From positions 2,892-14,260 of the forward strand of contig MHFC01000146.1 of the NCBI GenBank assembly GCA_001804025.1: DNA of 11,369 nucleotides, given 5' to 3'. Made by a program: the position numbers and the translations under genes. The notes under the pieces were generated by a model, which did no database searches, had not been told where the DNA came from, and saw only the letters and a program-made list of their open reading frames with translations. Every line of letters starts with the position of its first letter. Positions within the stretch are counted from its first letter, which is position 1. This DNA comes from Omnitrophica bacterium GWA2_52_8. Its GTDB lineage: Bacteria; Omnitrophota; Omnitrophia; Omnitrophales; Aquincolibacteriaceae. Below, one piece after another: positions 1 to 7,555 of this stretch.

Positions 1-656
1 ATGGTTTCAACCGGAAGATGACCGTAATACACTAAAAGCGTCGTCACAACCAAAGCCGCCAGCGTCCCGGGAACGCGCAGCGTCCATTTCTGCATCAAAA
101 CAATGATCAGAACGGTCAGCACGCTCAGGGCCAGCGCCCAAATATTCAGGGACGGTAATGCGGCAAAAAAAGCCGGCCATTTCATAAGAAATTCCGCCGG
201 AACGTCCTCCATTTGTAGTCCCAGGAGGTCGCGGATCTGGGAAGTAAAAATAACAACCGCGATGCCCGCCGTGAATCCGATGGTCACCGGATACGGAATA
301 AATTTGATCACCCCGCCGAAACGCGCAAAGCCCATGACGACCAGAATGCCCCCGCCCATAAGCGTCGCAAGAATCAGCCCGTCAAGACCGTGCTTTTGAA
401 CAATCGCATAGACGATGACGACAAAAGCCCCCGTCGGTCCCCCAATCTGGACGCGGCTGCCGCCGAGCGCCGAAATCAAAAACCCGGCGACGACTGCGGT
501 CACAAGCCCCCGGTGCGGTTCCACTCCTGAAGCGATTGCAAAAGCGATGGCCAGAGGCAGGGCCACCACTCCCACAATAGCGCCCGCTGCGAGGTCCTTG
601 CGAAATTGGTCCCACGAATAATTTTTTAGCGTGGTAAAAATCTTGGGCTTAAACAC
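1..656 (-). CDS. SulP-family anion transporter, N-terminal part (3' end outside window)
   Basis: This is the first ~218 residues of a SulP/SLC26-type inner-membrane anion permease (sulfate, bicarbonate or similar; the substrate cannot be read from sequence). I start it at GTG 656, giving V-F-K-P-K-I-F-T-T-L-K-N-Y, a typical N-terminus for the family. Diagnostic stretches follow in order: ALPLAIAFAIASGV (about residues 30-43), the conserved SALGGSRVQIGGPTGAF block (about 60-76), and a later PYPVTIGFTAGIAV block. Several hydrophobic helices are visible. The C-terminal STAS domain expected in most members would lie beyond position 1. A purine-rich GGAG lies about 12 bases upstream of the GTG, and the 3' arm of a small CCGGG/CCCGG hairpin (671-686) abuts it. 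Codon use looks like that of the neighbours. The family call is secure; the exact start is less so. Confidence 0.9.
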   Translation of the reverse strand, partial: MFKPKIFTTLKNYSWDQFRKDLAAGAIVGVVALPLAIAFAIASGVEPHRGLVTAVVAGFLISALGGSRVQIGGPTGAFVVIVYAIVQKHGLDGLILATLMGGGILVVMGFARFGGVIKFIPYPVTIGFTAGIAVVIFTSQIRDLLGLQMEDVPAEFLMKWPAFFAALPSLNIWALALSVLTVLIIVLMQKWTLRVPGTLAALVVTTLLVYYGHLPVET

Positions 657-670
657 GGGGTAAATCTTCT

Positions 671-686
671 CCGGGATAATGCCCGG
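671..686 (-). promoter_or_regulatory. Small hairpin abutting the SulP ribosome-binding region
   Basis: A 5-bp inverted repeat (CCGGG, six-base loop, CCCGG) lies 15 bases upstream of the proposed GTG start. Its 3' arm runs straight into the GGAG that is the only plausible Shine-Dalgarno sequence. In mRNA it could limit ribosome access, but a 5-bp GC stem can arise by chance, and no regulator or riboswitch fold is recognisable. Confidence 0.2.
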
Positions 687-731
687 GGTTCACCGGCGAG
701 CGGTTTGATTCGTGATGCCACCGCCGTAATA

Positions 732-892
732 AGAGCCTATCCCGATATCAACTTGGGCTGCAATTTTGACTTTCGGCCTGCGCCTTTGCGATCCTCGGCT
801 TACATCCTCTTCAGGATGCGCGCCTTGGCTCGCTTCGGCTCGGCAACGAAATTCAAAATTTCGCTCCTGAATTTGATATCGGGATAGGCTCT
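732..892. repeat. MITE-like element with perfect 20-bp terminal inverted repeats
   Basis: Positions 732-751 and 873-892 are perfect 20-base inverted copies (AGAGCCTATCCCGATATCAA and its complement). Inside are roughly concentric arms: AATTTTGA 762-769 with TCAAAATT 853-860, and CATCCT 803-808 with AGGATG 813-818 around a 4-base loop almost at the centre. A further hairpin, CGAAATT/AATTTCG, spans 847-863. The whole 161-base unit can fold into one long cruciform. It codes for nothing convincing; the short frame through it is only an open path across the repeat. It sits 14 bases after the ktrA stop and 75 bases before the SulP start. TA dinucleotides flank both ends, but a clean target-site duplication is not resolvable. 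No transposase is present, so it would be non-autonomous. Confidence 0.75.
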
Positions 893-906
893 AAGCATAA
901 TCGATT

Positions 907-1551
907 TTACTTGGCCTTGGATAAATTTTCCGGGTCTCCGATCACAATCATGATATCGTCGGCCTGAAACGCATAGGCCGGGTCCGGCAGCACATTCACT
1001 TTGCCTGACAGCGCATTTTTTATCGCAAGCACCTGAATGCCGTGTTTTTTGCGCACATCCAGGTCCTTGATTTTTTTTCCGATGAATTCCTGCGGCACCG
1101 CGGCCTCCACCACATTGAAATCTTCGGAAATCTTGATCATGTCCACGATGTTCGGCGACACCAGCGTCGACACAAGGCGGATGGCTTCGTCACGCTCCGG
1201 GAAAACCACTTCATGCGCACCGATGATCTTCAAAATCTCCCCGTGGTCTTTGCTCGTCGCCTTGGTGATAATTCGTTTCATCCCCATTTCGTGGAGATGG
1301 TGCGTGATCAAAACGCTGGCATCGACTTTTTCGCCGAGCGACACCACGACAACGTCCATCCCCTTCACAAATTTCTCCAGAAGCATCTTGTCGGTCGCGT
1401 CCCCGAGGATCGCACGGCCCACTTTATCCCGCAAATCGTCCAGATGCTCGTGATCATTGTCGATGACCACCACTTCACAGCCTTTTGCGGCCATTTCCAA
1501 AGCCACCGTGGCGCCGAAATTTCCCGCACCGATCACTAATGCCTGCAGCAT
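907..1551 (-). CDS. ktrA: KtrA/TrkA-type RCK subunit of potassium uptake system
   Basis: This 214-residue cytoplasmic RCK protein binds nucleotide and gates the KtrB channel subunit. The N-terminal Rossmann domain (about residues 1-125) shows GAGNFG at 8-13 and an acidic residue ending the second strand (VIDND, D31), as in NAD(H)/ATP-binding TrkA_N domains. Other TrkA_N landmarks are GDATD (50-54) and the FPERDEA segment (118-124). Residues about 138-208 form the TrkA_C domain, which in relatives binds c-di-AMP or another ligand. The length is typical of single-RCK KtrA (TrkA has two copies and is about twice as long). A strong AGGAGG lies five bases before the ATG. The start is 19 bases after the ktrB stop, so the two genes almost certainly share an mRNA. 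Confidence 0.93.
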   Translation of the reverse strand: MLQALVIGAGNFGATVALEMAAKGCEVVVIDNDHEHLDDLRDKVGRAILGDATDKMLLEKFVKGMDVVVVSLGEKVDASVLITHHLHEMGMKRIITKATSKDHGEILKIIGAHEVVFPERDEAIRLVSTLVSPNIVDMIKISEDFNVVEAAVPQEFIGKKIKDLDVRKKHGIQVLAIKNALSGKVNVLPDPAYAFQADDIMIVIGDPENLSKAK

Positions 1552-1570
1552 AACCGCCTCCTTGGGTCTC

Positions 1571-2941
1571 TTATCCGATTATAATTTCCTCTTCCACATA
1601 TTCAAATTTTGGCCCTGAAAATTTTCGCTGCATGATCGCAATCCCGAGTGTGAGCGGGCCGACCCTGCCGGCGAACATCAGCAGAATGATGAGCCCCTTG
1701 CTCGCTTGCGACAAAAGCGGGGTGATCCCCGTTGACAGCCCCACCGTCCCGAATGCCGAAGTCGCCTCAAACAAAAGGTCTAAAAAACCGCGCGGAGCGG
1801 TTTTGTATGCCACCCCGGCATTTTCGGTCACCTGAAGCAGCAGCGTACACACCGTCAGCGAAATGAATGCTGCCGCAAAAATTCCGAGTGCCCGGGCCAC
1901 GATCGGCGCCGGGAACTTGCGCGCAAATACAGAAGCCATGTTCCGGCCCTTGATTTGGTCCTTGCTCAGCGCCAGAAGCACCGCCAGCGTCGGAATCTTG
2001 ATCCCGCCGGCGGCGGAACCCGGGCAGGCCCCGATAAACATATAAATAATTAACAAAAAAAGACTCGCGCCGGTCAGCAGCCCGGTGTCTACCATATTGA
2101 AACCCGCCGTACGCGAAGTAACGGCGAGAAACATGGAATTAATCACCTGCTGCACGGGCGTCATGCCGTCAAGCTGGTTGCCGCGTTCGAGCAGCCAAAA
2201 AAGCAGCGTCCCGAATAAAATCAATCCCGCAGTGCCGACAAAACAGATACGGGAATGCAAACTGAGCCGGAAGCGCTCGCGTTTGATCACCGTAGCCCAA
2301 AGCCACAGCCGGATTTCGTTAATAATCATATACCCGATGCCGCCTGCGGCGATTAAAAACATTAACGTCATCGGCACAAGGGTTTGCGTCCGGAAGGACA
2401 TGGCGCTGTCGGCATAAAGACCAAACCCCGCGTTGCAAAATGCCGAAACCGCATGAAAAACAGCGGAATAAACCGCCTCCGAAAAAGAATGAAGATTCCG
2501 GAATTCCATGAAAAGCAGTCCCGCACCCAGCAATTCAAAAGATAAGGTCATGAGCAATACAAAAACCAAAACATCCAAAAGACTCCGCATTTTCATGCTA
2601 TCCGGTTCCAAACCCACGGAAAGACGGCTCATAAACGACGCTCGCCCCGTAGCCAGAAGCTGAAAAAAAACAGAAAAGGTCATGATCCCAAGCCCGCCAA
2701 TCTGCATAAGGACGAGAATCACGTTTTGGCCGAACCGGGTCAGGTCCGTTCCAATATTAATGACGCTGAGACCCGTCACACAAACCGCCGAGGCCGCCAT
2801 AAAAAAGGCATCCAGCCATGAAAGCGGGCGCCCCTCCGCTGTCGCACCCGGAAGCTTTAGAAGGGCCGCCCCGACGAGCGCCGCCAGCACGAAACTGGTG
2901 ACGATGACTTTAGACGGGTCGAGATCTGAGGTTCTTTTCAT
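1571..2941 (-). CDS. ktrB: KtrB/TrkH-family potassium transporter membrane subunit
   Basis: This 456-residue inner-membrane protein has four M1-P-M2 repeats typical of the Trk/Ktr/HKT superfamily and mediates potassium uptake, often sodium-coupled in KtrB. The four selectivity-filter glycines are visible in VTGLS (G57), CNAGF (G172), RTAGF (G280) and GTVGLS (G401). The GACPGSAAGGIK segment (304-315) corresponds to the intramembrane gating loop that RCK partners control, and GRVGPLT (425-431) is the conserved fourth-repeat arginine region. The length fits KtrB rather than the larger TrkH. It precedes ktrA by 19 bases in the same operon. I see no good Shine-Dalgarno sequence before ATG 2941 and only weak promoter-like sequence in the AT-rich leader, so the start is chosen on length and the basic N-terminus (MKRTSD). 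Confidence 0.93.
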   Translation of the reverse strand: MKRTSDLDPSKVIVTSFVLAALVGAALLKLPGATAEGRPLSWLDAFFMAASAVCVTGLSVINIGTDLTRFGQNVILVLMQIGGLGIMTFSVFFQLLATGRASFMSRLSVGLEPDSMKMRSLLDVLVFVLLMTLSFELLGAGLLFMEFRNLHSFSEAVYSAVFHAVSAFCNAGFGLYADSAMSFRTQTLVPMTLMFLIAAGGIGYMIINEIRLWLWATVIKRERFRLSLHSRICFVGTAGLILFGTLLFWLLERGNQLDGMTPVQQVINSMFLAVTSRTAGFNMVDTGLLTGASLFLLIIYMFIGACPGSAAGGIKIPTLAVLLALSKDQIKGRNMASVFARKFPAPIVARALGIFAAAFISLTVCTLLLQVTENAGVAYKTAPRGFLDLLFEATSAFGTVGLSTGITPLLSQASKGLIILLMFAGRVGPLTLGIAIMQRKFSGPKFEYVEEEIIIG

Positions 2942-3022
2942 GGGTTTAATAGTGTATATCGGTTTAAACGCCTTTTTTTTCAGCCTTTTCTTGGACCGCT
3001 TCGCAGTCCCTGCGGACCGGCT

Positions 3023-3349
3023 TCACTTGCCGAAAATAAAAAAAACGGCACCGACCATGCATAAAAACCCCGCAATCGTGTTCCACCTCAGGGATTCGCC
3101 GAGATAAAACACCGAAAAAAAACAAAAAACCGTCAGCGTGATGATTTCCTGAATCGTTTTCAACTGGACCGTCGTAAACCGGTAAGACCCGATGCGGTTG
3201 GCCGGCACCTGAAAACAATATTCAAAAAAAGCAATCAGCCAGCTGATCACAACCACCTTCCAGAGCACGGTGTCCCTGAATTTTAAATGGCCGTACCAGG
3301 CAAATGTCATAAAAATATTGGAAATCGCAAGCAAAATAATCGCCGCCAT
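3023..3349 (-). CDS. DUF486/DMT-like small membrane protein
   Basis: This 108-residue, very hydrophobic protein has about four transmembrane helices. It begins MAAIILLAISNIFMTFAWYG and ends in a helix followed by FGK. The FAWYGHLKF segment, FEYCFQVPANRIG (42-54) and LKTIQEIITL (63-72) match the DUF486 family (COG3169), small relatives of the drug/metabolite transporter superfamily. No transported substrate is established for the family. I place the start at ATG 3349 because GGGAGG lies five bases upstream. A longer in-frame extension to 3511 exists, but it reads through GC-rich palindromes and gives an Arg/Gly/Pro-rich leader unlike any membrane protein N-terminus. It is followed at 81 bases by ktrB on the same strand and may contribute read-through to it. 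Confidence 0.85.
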   Translation of the reverse strand: MAAIILLAISNIFMTFAWYGHLKFRDTVLWKVVVISWLIAFFEYCFQVPANRIGSYRFTTVQLKTIQEIITLTVFCFFSVFYLGESLRWNTIAGFLCMVGAVFFIFGK

Positions 3350-3391
3350 CGGAACCTCCCTGAAAATCCGTTGCTCCCGCAAAATGGAGCC

Positions 3392-3450
3392 CCGCGGGCA
3401 TGCCCGCGGTACTTTGAAACCCGCCCTCGCCCGTCCGGGCTTCGGCGAGG
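3392..3450. repeat. GC-rich intergenic palindromes
   Basis: Two inverted repeats lie in the 177-base gap between the secreted-protein gene and the DUF486 gene. One is a perfect 18-bp palindrome, CCGCGGGCATGCCCGCGG (3392-3409). The other is a 7-bp stem, CCTCGCC/GGCGAGG (3425-3431 with 3444-3450), enclosing a competing GCCCG-TC-CGGGC mini-palindrome (3429-3440). Neither is followed by a T-tract on either strand, so they do not look like intrinsic terminators. They could be copies of a dispersed intergenic repeat or mRNA 3'-end stabilisers. I see no second copy in this window. Confidence 0.5.
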
Positions 3451-3526
3451 TCCGTTCTGCGCACCCGCCCGAGGCGGCATTTCGTCCGAATCTTTTTCGG
3501 TTCCGGGGCATGCGCTCAAAAAGGCC

Positions 3527-3946
3527 TCAGACCCAGACCTCGGCAATCCAGTCGAGCGCCCAGCTCGAGCCGTCGTCATAGGCCTTGCCGGGATTCTTTT
3601 TCTGCAGAACCGTTTTGAGTGCAAACTCCGCCTCGAAGTGTTCCGAAGCATAGGCAAAATAGACATGCCGGCCGATAATTTTGAGGTTCCGGATCTTTTC
3701 TTTTTTCGGAAACGGCCGCCCCAAATAATCTTCGAGCCCGCGCAAGAGCTCGTTTTTGACGAGTTCTTCGTGGCCGGACAAGGGGTCTTTCAGCAAGGCC
3801 TCCTCTTCCTCGGACAAAAGCCCCGTACTGACCGCATCCTGTTTGTCCTGAATAAAATCTTCGGGCAAAGCCTCCGCGCCCCGAAGCCCTGCGGCGGCGC
3901 CCGCTGTTAACAAAATGACGCCGATCAAAACCGTTTCCGGTCTCAT
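3527..3946 (-). CDS. Small exported protein of unknown function, coupled to the AlkD-like gene
   Basis: I do not recognise this 139-residue protein. Residues 1 to about 24 (MRPETVLIGVILLTAGAAAG, then LRGAEA) look like a Sec signal peptide ending near an A-x-A type site. The mature part has an acidic, helical stretch (TGLLSEEEEALLKD, about 41-54), then LEDYLGRPFPKKEKI (71-85), a probable beta segment NLKIIGRHVYFAYA (87-100), and a tryptophan-rich C-terminus (W129, W133, W138). Its ATG overlaps the stop of the upstream glycosylase gene as ATGA (3943-3946), indicating translational coupling. A longer frame reaches position 4099, but it lies inside the glycosylase gene and lacks a signal peptide. 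It may be a periplasmic or lipid-free exported protein; the coupling does not by itself imply a DNA repair role. Confidence 0.7.
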   Translation of the reverse strand: MRPETVLIGVILLTAGAAAGLRGAEALPEDFIQDKQDAVSTGLLSEEEEALLKDPLSGHEELVKNELLRGLEDYLGRPFPKKEKIRNLKIIGRHVYFAYASEHFEAEFALKTVLQKKNPGKAYDDGSSWALDWIAEVWV

Positions 3947-4662
3947 GTTTGCTTCATCCCCAGATAACGTTTGCGTTCCGCTTCGGAAAACCGTTCGATC
4001 GCATAACGCAGCGAGGTCCGCGGCATCCGGTGTGCATGCTGATTTAAAAACCTGCGGCCCGCAGTCCCGTCTTTTTTCACGGTTTCGCGGAGCATCCATC
4101 CGACCGCTTTATGGATAAGATCTTCCGCATCACTGAAAAGCAGCCGCGCAATTTGAAAGGTCTCTTTAAACCGCCCGCTGCGGATAAAAGTCAGCGTGGA
4201 TACAATGGCAATGCGCCTTTCCCAAAGCGATGCCGCACGGGCCAGCCGGAACAAAACATTTTTTTTCCGGGAAAGCAGGTAACCGCCGGCAATGGCCGGG
4301 GCGCTGGCATCCACCAGGTCCCAGTTGTTGACCCTTCGCACATTTTTGAGATAGAGCGTAAAAATTTCTTTCTGCCCGGCCGCACTGCTTTTTGAAAACC
4401 GTCCGGTCCAAATGATAAGCGCAAGCAGCCTTTCTTCATGCAAGGGTGAGCGGAGAAGCGTCAAAATTTCGCGCCCGGACAAATGCCCGCATTTTCCGGC
4501 AAAGCCCCGGACCGCCGGCACTGAAATCCCGAGAAACACGTCCCCGTATCCGTACTGCCCGGGAGCCGTCTTAAAAAACCGCGCACTCAGCCGCGCCTGC
4601 CCGCGGCTGCCGAGTTTACGGAAATCCTTTCGCAAACGCCCAAAAAAAACGGGTCGAGTCAT
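3943..4662 (-). CDS. AlkD-like DNA alkylation repair protein (HEAT-repeat alkylpurine glycosylase)
   Basis: This 239-residue protein belongs to the DNA_alkylation/AlkD family: all-helical HEAT-like repeats that wrap DNA and excise N3- and N7-alkylated purines such as 3-methyladenine and 7-methylguanine. Visible landmarks are the N-terminal FFKTAPGQYGYGDVFLGISV region (29-48), HEERLLAL (75-82), NNWDLVD (112-118) supplying the active-site tryptophan and catalytic aspartate (W114, D118), WERRIAI with the conserved arginine (147-153), and HKAVGWMLRE with the second key tryptophan (W189). These correspond to the W-D-R-W set known from Bacillus cereus AlkD. The length is normal for the family. The Shine-Dalgarno is weak (AAAGG about ten bases upstream). 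It overlaps the next gene by four bases and lies 67 bases after the glycosyltransferase gene. Confidence 0.9.
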   Translation of the reverse strand: MTRPVFFGRLRKDFRKLGSRGQARLSARFFKTAPGQYGYGDVFLGISVPAVRGFAGKCGHLSGREILTLLRSPLHEERLLALIIWTGRFSKSSAAGQKEIFTLYLKNVRRVNNWDLVDASAPAIAGGYLLSRKKNVLFRLARAASLWERRIAIVSTLTFIRSGRFKETFQIARLLFSDAEDLIHKAVGWMLRETVKKDGTAGRRFLNQHAHRMPRTSLRYAIERFSEAERKRYLGMKQT

Positions 4663-4729
4663 GAATGCCGGACCTTTTTAATCCGTTACTGCTTTGAGTC
4701 CCCCCCCGGTTAAGCCCGGGCGCCGGACA

Positions 4730-6403
4730 TTATCGATTGGCGATCAGTAATTTTCCGCCGCCGCGCTTGATTACGCGGTAATCCGTTACCTGCCGCTGGG
4801 TAAAATGCGAAATATTTTCTTCTTCAAGCAGGCAATAGACGCGCCGCTCCGTTTCTTTGAACCGTTTCGCAAAGTCATCCGCGGACAAAAACCAATCGGC
4901 CGATTGATTTTCCCGCGAATCCTCCAGACTTTCAACCCTCAAAGTTCCGCGATCGCTTCCGACAATCATGATCCGCCTCCGGAGATGGAACGGAAAGTCG
5001 GAAACCCGGTCGGGCGATCCGTAGACCGCGACCCGATCCTCCTGCGTCAGGACCGGATGCAATTCGGCCGCAAAAGCCTCGGTACTCTGCAGCGGACTCA
5101 TCCTCAGCATGCCCCAAAAAACCACCAGCAAGGCCCCGTAGGTCATACCCGCCATCGAAAAAACCGCTCCGGCGGGCCTTTTCATCCGGTAGAGCCAAAA
5201 ACTCACAGCCCCGCTGACTCCGATCCAGACGGCCCCTGCAGGAATGACCGGCCGGAGCATTTGAATTTCCGGGGCAGGCACCAGAAAAGCAACGGCCGTC
5301 AGCACCGGCACTGCCGTCAGGCAGAGCCCGAGAAAAATTTTCCAGATCCACCCGGCGCCGGGCATATTTTCTCCCGTACGTGCGCCTGAAATACAGGCGG
5401 AAAGAAAATGGGCTGCGAGCACTGCCACAGGAACGCAGACCGGCACAATGTAATAAGGTAATTTGGAATGCGAGGCACTGAAAAAGAAAAAAATGACGCC
5501 GAACCAGCAGACGAGAAATTTGATTTTGTCCCGGTGTTCCGATTTTTGCCGCAGTCCGTTGACAATCGCCGACGGAATAAAGAGCGTCCACGGAAACGAC
5601 AGGAGCGGCAATATATAGGTGTAGAACCAGAACGGCCGTTTCCTTCCGAGAGACCCGCTTACGAAACGGTCAAAGTGATGCTTCACAATGAAGAGATTGA
5701 GAAACTCGGGTTCCCGCAGCGACATCGCCGCCAGCCACGGAAAAATAATCACGGCAATCATCAGCAGTCCCCAGCCTATGTGCAGCTTTGTGATTTCACC
5801 GAGGTCCCGCACCCACCACAGAAAAATCAACATCGTCAAACCGGGAAGAACCATAGCGATCAGTCCCTTCGTCAAAAACCCGAACCCCATAAAAACATAG
5901 GCGAGAAAATAATACCGGCGCTGCTTTGTGAAATACCCGGTCATAAGGGAAAATAGGGCCGCGCTTAAAAAATAAAGGCTGGCCATGTCAATGACGGCAA
6001 ACCGCCCCACCAGGACATACCCGATGGAAGTCAGCAAAACCATGGCCGCAAGGCCGGCTGTCTGCCGGTCAAAGAGCTTTTTGATGCAGCGGTAGGTCAT
6101 CAGAATTCCGGCAAGGGCAAAAAGAATGGAAGGAAGCCTTGTTGTCAGATGACTGACGCCGAAAACAAGATAACTGAGCGCCGTCACCCAGGGACTTAAA
6201 GCCGGTTTTTCCAGGTAATCCACGTAATTAAATGCCGGGACGACCCAATCGCCGGACTCGGCCATTTCACGCGCAATTTCCCCGTAACGGCCTTCATCGG
6301 AAGACCACAGGGGAATTTTATTAGTCAGAAAAAAGAAAAGAAACAGCGCCGATGCGGAGAAAAACAGCGCCAGCGGCACATTGCGTTTATCAGAAGTCAT
6401 CAT
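4730..6403 (-). CDS. ArnT-like GT-C glycosyltransferase (GT39/PMT_2 family)
   Basis: This 557-residue polytopic inner-membrane protein transfers a sugar from a polyprenyl-phosphate donor to an acceptor on the periplasmic side. Relatives include ArnT (aminoarabinose to lipid A) and protein O-mannosyltransferases. After a first hydrophobic helix comes the catalytic first-loop motif SSDEGRYGEIAREM (34-47, with D36 E37), then DYLEKPALSPW (62-72). Further family marks are HHFDRF (242-247) and SKLPYYIVP (313-321), equivalent to the KLP segment of ArnT. The C-terminal part after about residue 430 is a soluble domain. I choose ATG 6403 (M-M-T-S-D-K) because GGGG and GGAGAG lie just upstream; an in-frame ATG at 6448 would add 15 residues. 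No lipid A pathway genes are nearby, so acceptor and sugar are unknown. Confidence 0.88.
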   Translation of the reverse strand: MMTSDKRNVPLALFFSASALFLFFFLTNKIPLWSSDEGRYGEIAREMAESGDWVVPAFNYVDYLEKPALSPWVTALSYLVFGVSHLTTRLPSILFALAGILMTYRCIKKLFDRQTAGLAAMVLLTSIGYVLVGRFAVIDMASLYFLSAALFSLMTGYFTKQRRYYFLAYVFMGFGFLTKGLIAMVLPGLTMLIFLWWVRDLGEITKLHIGWGLLMIAVIIFPWLAAMSLREPEFLNLFIVKHHFDRFVSGSLGRKRPFWFYTYILPLLSFPWTLFIPSAIVNGLRQKSEHRDKIKFLVCWFGVIFFFFSASHSKLPYYIVPVCVPVAVLAAHFLSACISGARTGENMPGAGWIWKIFLGLCLTAVPVLTAVAFLVPAPEIQMLRPVIPAGAVWIGVSGAVSFWLYRMKRPAGAVFSMAGMTYGALLVVFWGMLRMSPLQSTEAFAAELHPVLTQEDRVAVYGSPDRVSDFPFHLRRRIMIVGSDRGTLRVESLEDSRENQSADWFLSADDFAKRFKETERRVYCLLEEENISHFTQRQVTDYRVIKRGGGKLLIANR

Positions 6404-6533
6404 TAAAACCCCGGCTCTCCATTGAAGAACAGGCAAAAAGCTTTGCATAGGCGGACGGTTCCGTCAAGCGCAAAGCAGGCGGAAGGGCCGGCCCGTCTTT
6501 CGGAACGCGGCCTTGTCCGCCGGACATCTTGAA

Positions 6534-7529
6534 CTAAAACGCGAACGTTGTTCCCGCTGTCATGGAAAATCGGGTTTCTTCGTGTTTGCCGCCGAGATTC
6601 TGATAGACGGGCAGCGACATTCCCCAGAAAAAAGACCATTGCCCGGTCAGGTCGAGAATCACCCCAGGCGAGACAAAAATGGAAGTCCCGCCGCTGTCCA
6701 TCACACGGGCCGCTTCCCGCGAATGGTCTTTGAGCGCCCATTCATGATTGAGCTCCGCGATCATGCTGAGGTTCGGATAGATGCCGCTTTCACGCAGCAA
6801 GACCGACGTTCCCAGATTATAGCGAAAGACATCCCCCAATTTATGGTCCTCCGCCCCCTCTCCGTTGAGCGAATACTCGAAGCTCGTCACCGCCGACAAA
6901 CGCCTATAAACCCTGCGTGCCGCGGCAATACCGAACTGTCCGTCCCAGGACCCGCTCCCCGGCTGATTTTCGGCCGCGAACTTGTCGCCGGACCTGCGCT
7001 TCGCCTTGGTCCGGCCCGTCGGAAACTTCATTCCCGCAAGCACGGCCGCTTCGACAAACCGTTTTAAAAAACGGTACTTCAGAACAGCGCGCATGTCGCC
7101 GAACCCCGCCGCCCGCTCCTTGTCGCCGAGAAGTTCATGATCATGAACCTCAATCGAACTCTTCGAAACAATCGGCGCCGACACATAGAGATCGAGATCG
7201 TTTAGAATCCCGATACCGCCAACGAGACTGTACGTCTCGTCATGGTTTTTTCCGTGAACATCGTGGCCGCGGTGGTGCAGCCGGTGCGCATCGGACGGCG
7301 GAATCGGCCGGTAGCGCAGATAATCGAATGAAAACCCGGCGATCCCATGGTTTTTCCCCAACACCGACGGCGTCGGAGACCGGAGCGTTGCGGCACCGGA
7401 AATACTTCCTTCTTCAACTCCTGTCCTGGGCACTACCGTATGTGTATGCCCTCCGTGCGCCCATGCCCGGGGCAGAAAAAAACCAGGACAAAGGGCGAGC
7501 AGAAACACCCCTCTTAAGAAAGTGCGCAT
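6534..7529 (-). CDS. His-rich outer-membrane protein of the phenol MetA-degradation transporter family
   Basis: This 331-residue exported protein has a signal peptide (residues 1-24, ending AWA before HGGHTH), an extended beta-rich body, and a C-terminal ...TTFAF whose terminal phenylalanine fits the outer-membrane assembly signal. The body resembles PF13557 beta-barrels (annotated as MetA-pathway of phenol degradation transporters): FDYLRYRPI (68-76), SLVGGIGILNDLDLYVSAP (101-119), FGDMRAVLKYRF (143-154), KFPTGRT (168-174), and a GSGSWDGQFGIAAAR block (191-205). Histidines cluster at the mature N-terminus (H25, H28, H30) and again at 82-96 (H82, H85, H86, H89, H92, H96), which may bind metal; that is inference. 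GAGAGG lies five bases before ATG 7529. It starts 26 bases after the Cys-rich protein gene and likely shares its transcript. Confidence 0.82.
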   Translation of the reverse strand: MRTFLRGVFLLALCPGFFLPRAWAHGGHTHTVVPRTGVEEGSISGAATLRSPTPSVLGKNHGIAGFSFDYLRYRPIPPSDAHRLHHRGHDVHGKNHDETYSLVGGIGILNDLDLYVSAPIVSKSSIEVHDHELLGDKERAAGFGDMRAVLKYRFLKRFVEAAVLAGMKFPTGRTKAKRRSGDKFAAENQPGSGSWDGQFGIAAARRVYRRLSAVTSFEYSLNGEGAEDHKLGDVFRYNLGTSVLLRESGIYPNLSMIAELNHEWALKDHSREAARVMDSGGTSIFVSPGVILDLTGQWSFFWGMSLPVYQNLGGKHEETRFSMTAGTTFAF

Positions 7530-7555
7530 AAAATCCTCTCAAATAAAAAATAAGT

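Noticed and set aside
705..887. 60-codon plus-strand frame
   Set aside because: It runs through the inverted-repeat element; its residues follow from the repeat and match no protein family I know.
1037..1539. Two long plus-strand open frames opposite ktrA
   Set aside because: They are antisense shadows of a strongly supported RCK gene, with biased composition and no Shine-Dalgarno or family resemblance.
907..2941. ktrB-ktrA with the SulP gene as a novel ion-transport system
   Set aside because: KtrAB is a well-known complete system by itself; the SulP gene is separated by the repeat element and 250 bases, so there is no reason to link them functionally.
2965..3010. Hairpin GGACUGC-GAA-GCGGUCC after the DUF486 gene
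   Set aside because: The stem is credible with one G-U pair, but an A-rich stretch rather than a T-tract follows on the minus strand, so it is not an intrinsic terminator.
3350..3511. N-terminal extension of the DUF486 gene up to an ATG at 3511
   Set aside because: The extension translates GC-rich palindromes into an Arg/Pro/Gly-rich leader, whereas ATG 3349 has a strong GGGAGG and gives the family's usual length.
3947..4099. N-terminal extension of the small exported protein to 4099
   Set aside because: It lies wholly inside the AlkD-like gene and would bury the signal peptide; the ATGA overlap start is more natural.
4700..4725. CCCGG/CCGGG hairpin after the glycosyltransferase gene
   Set aside because: Only a 5-bp stem, followed by a G run and no T-tract; likely chance in GC-rich sequence.
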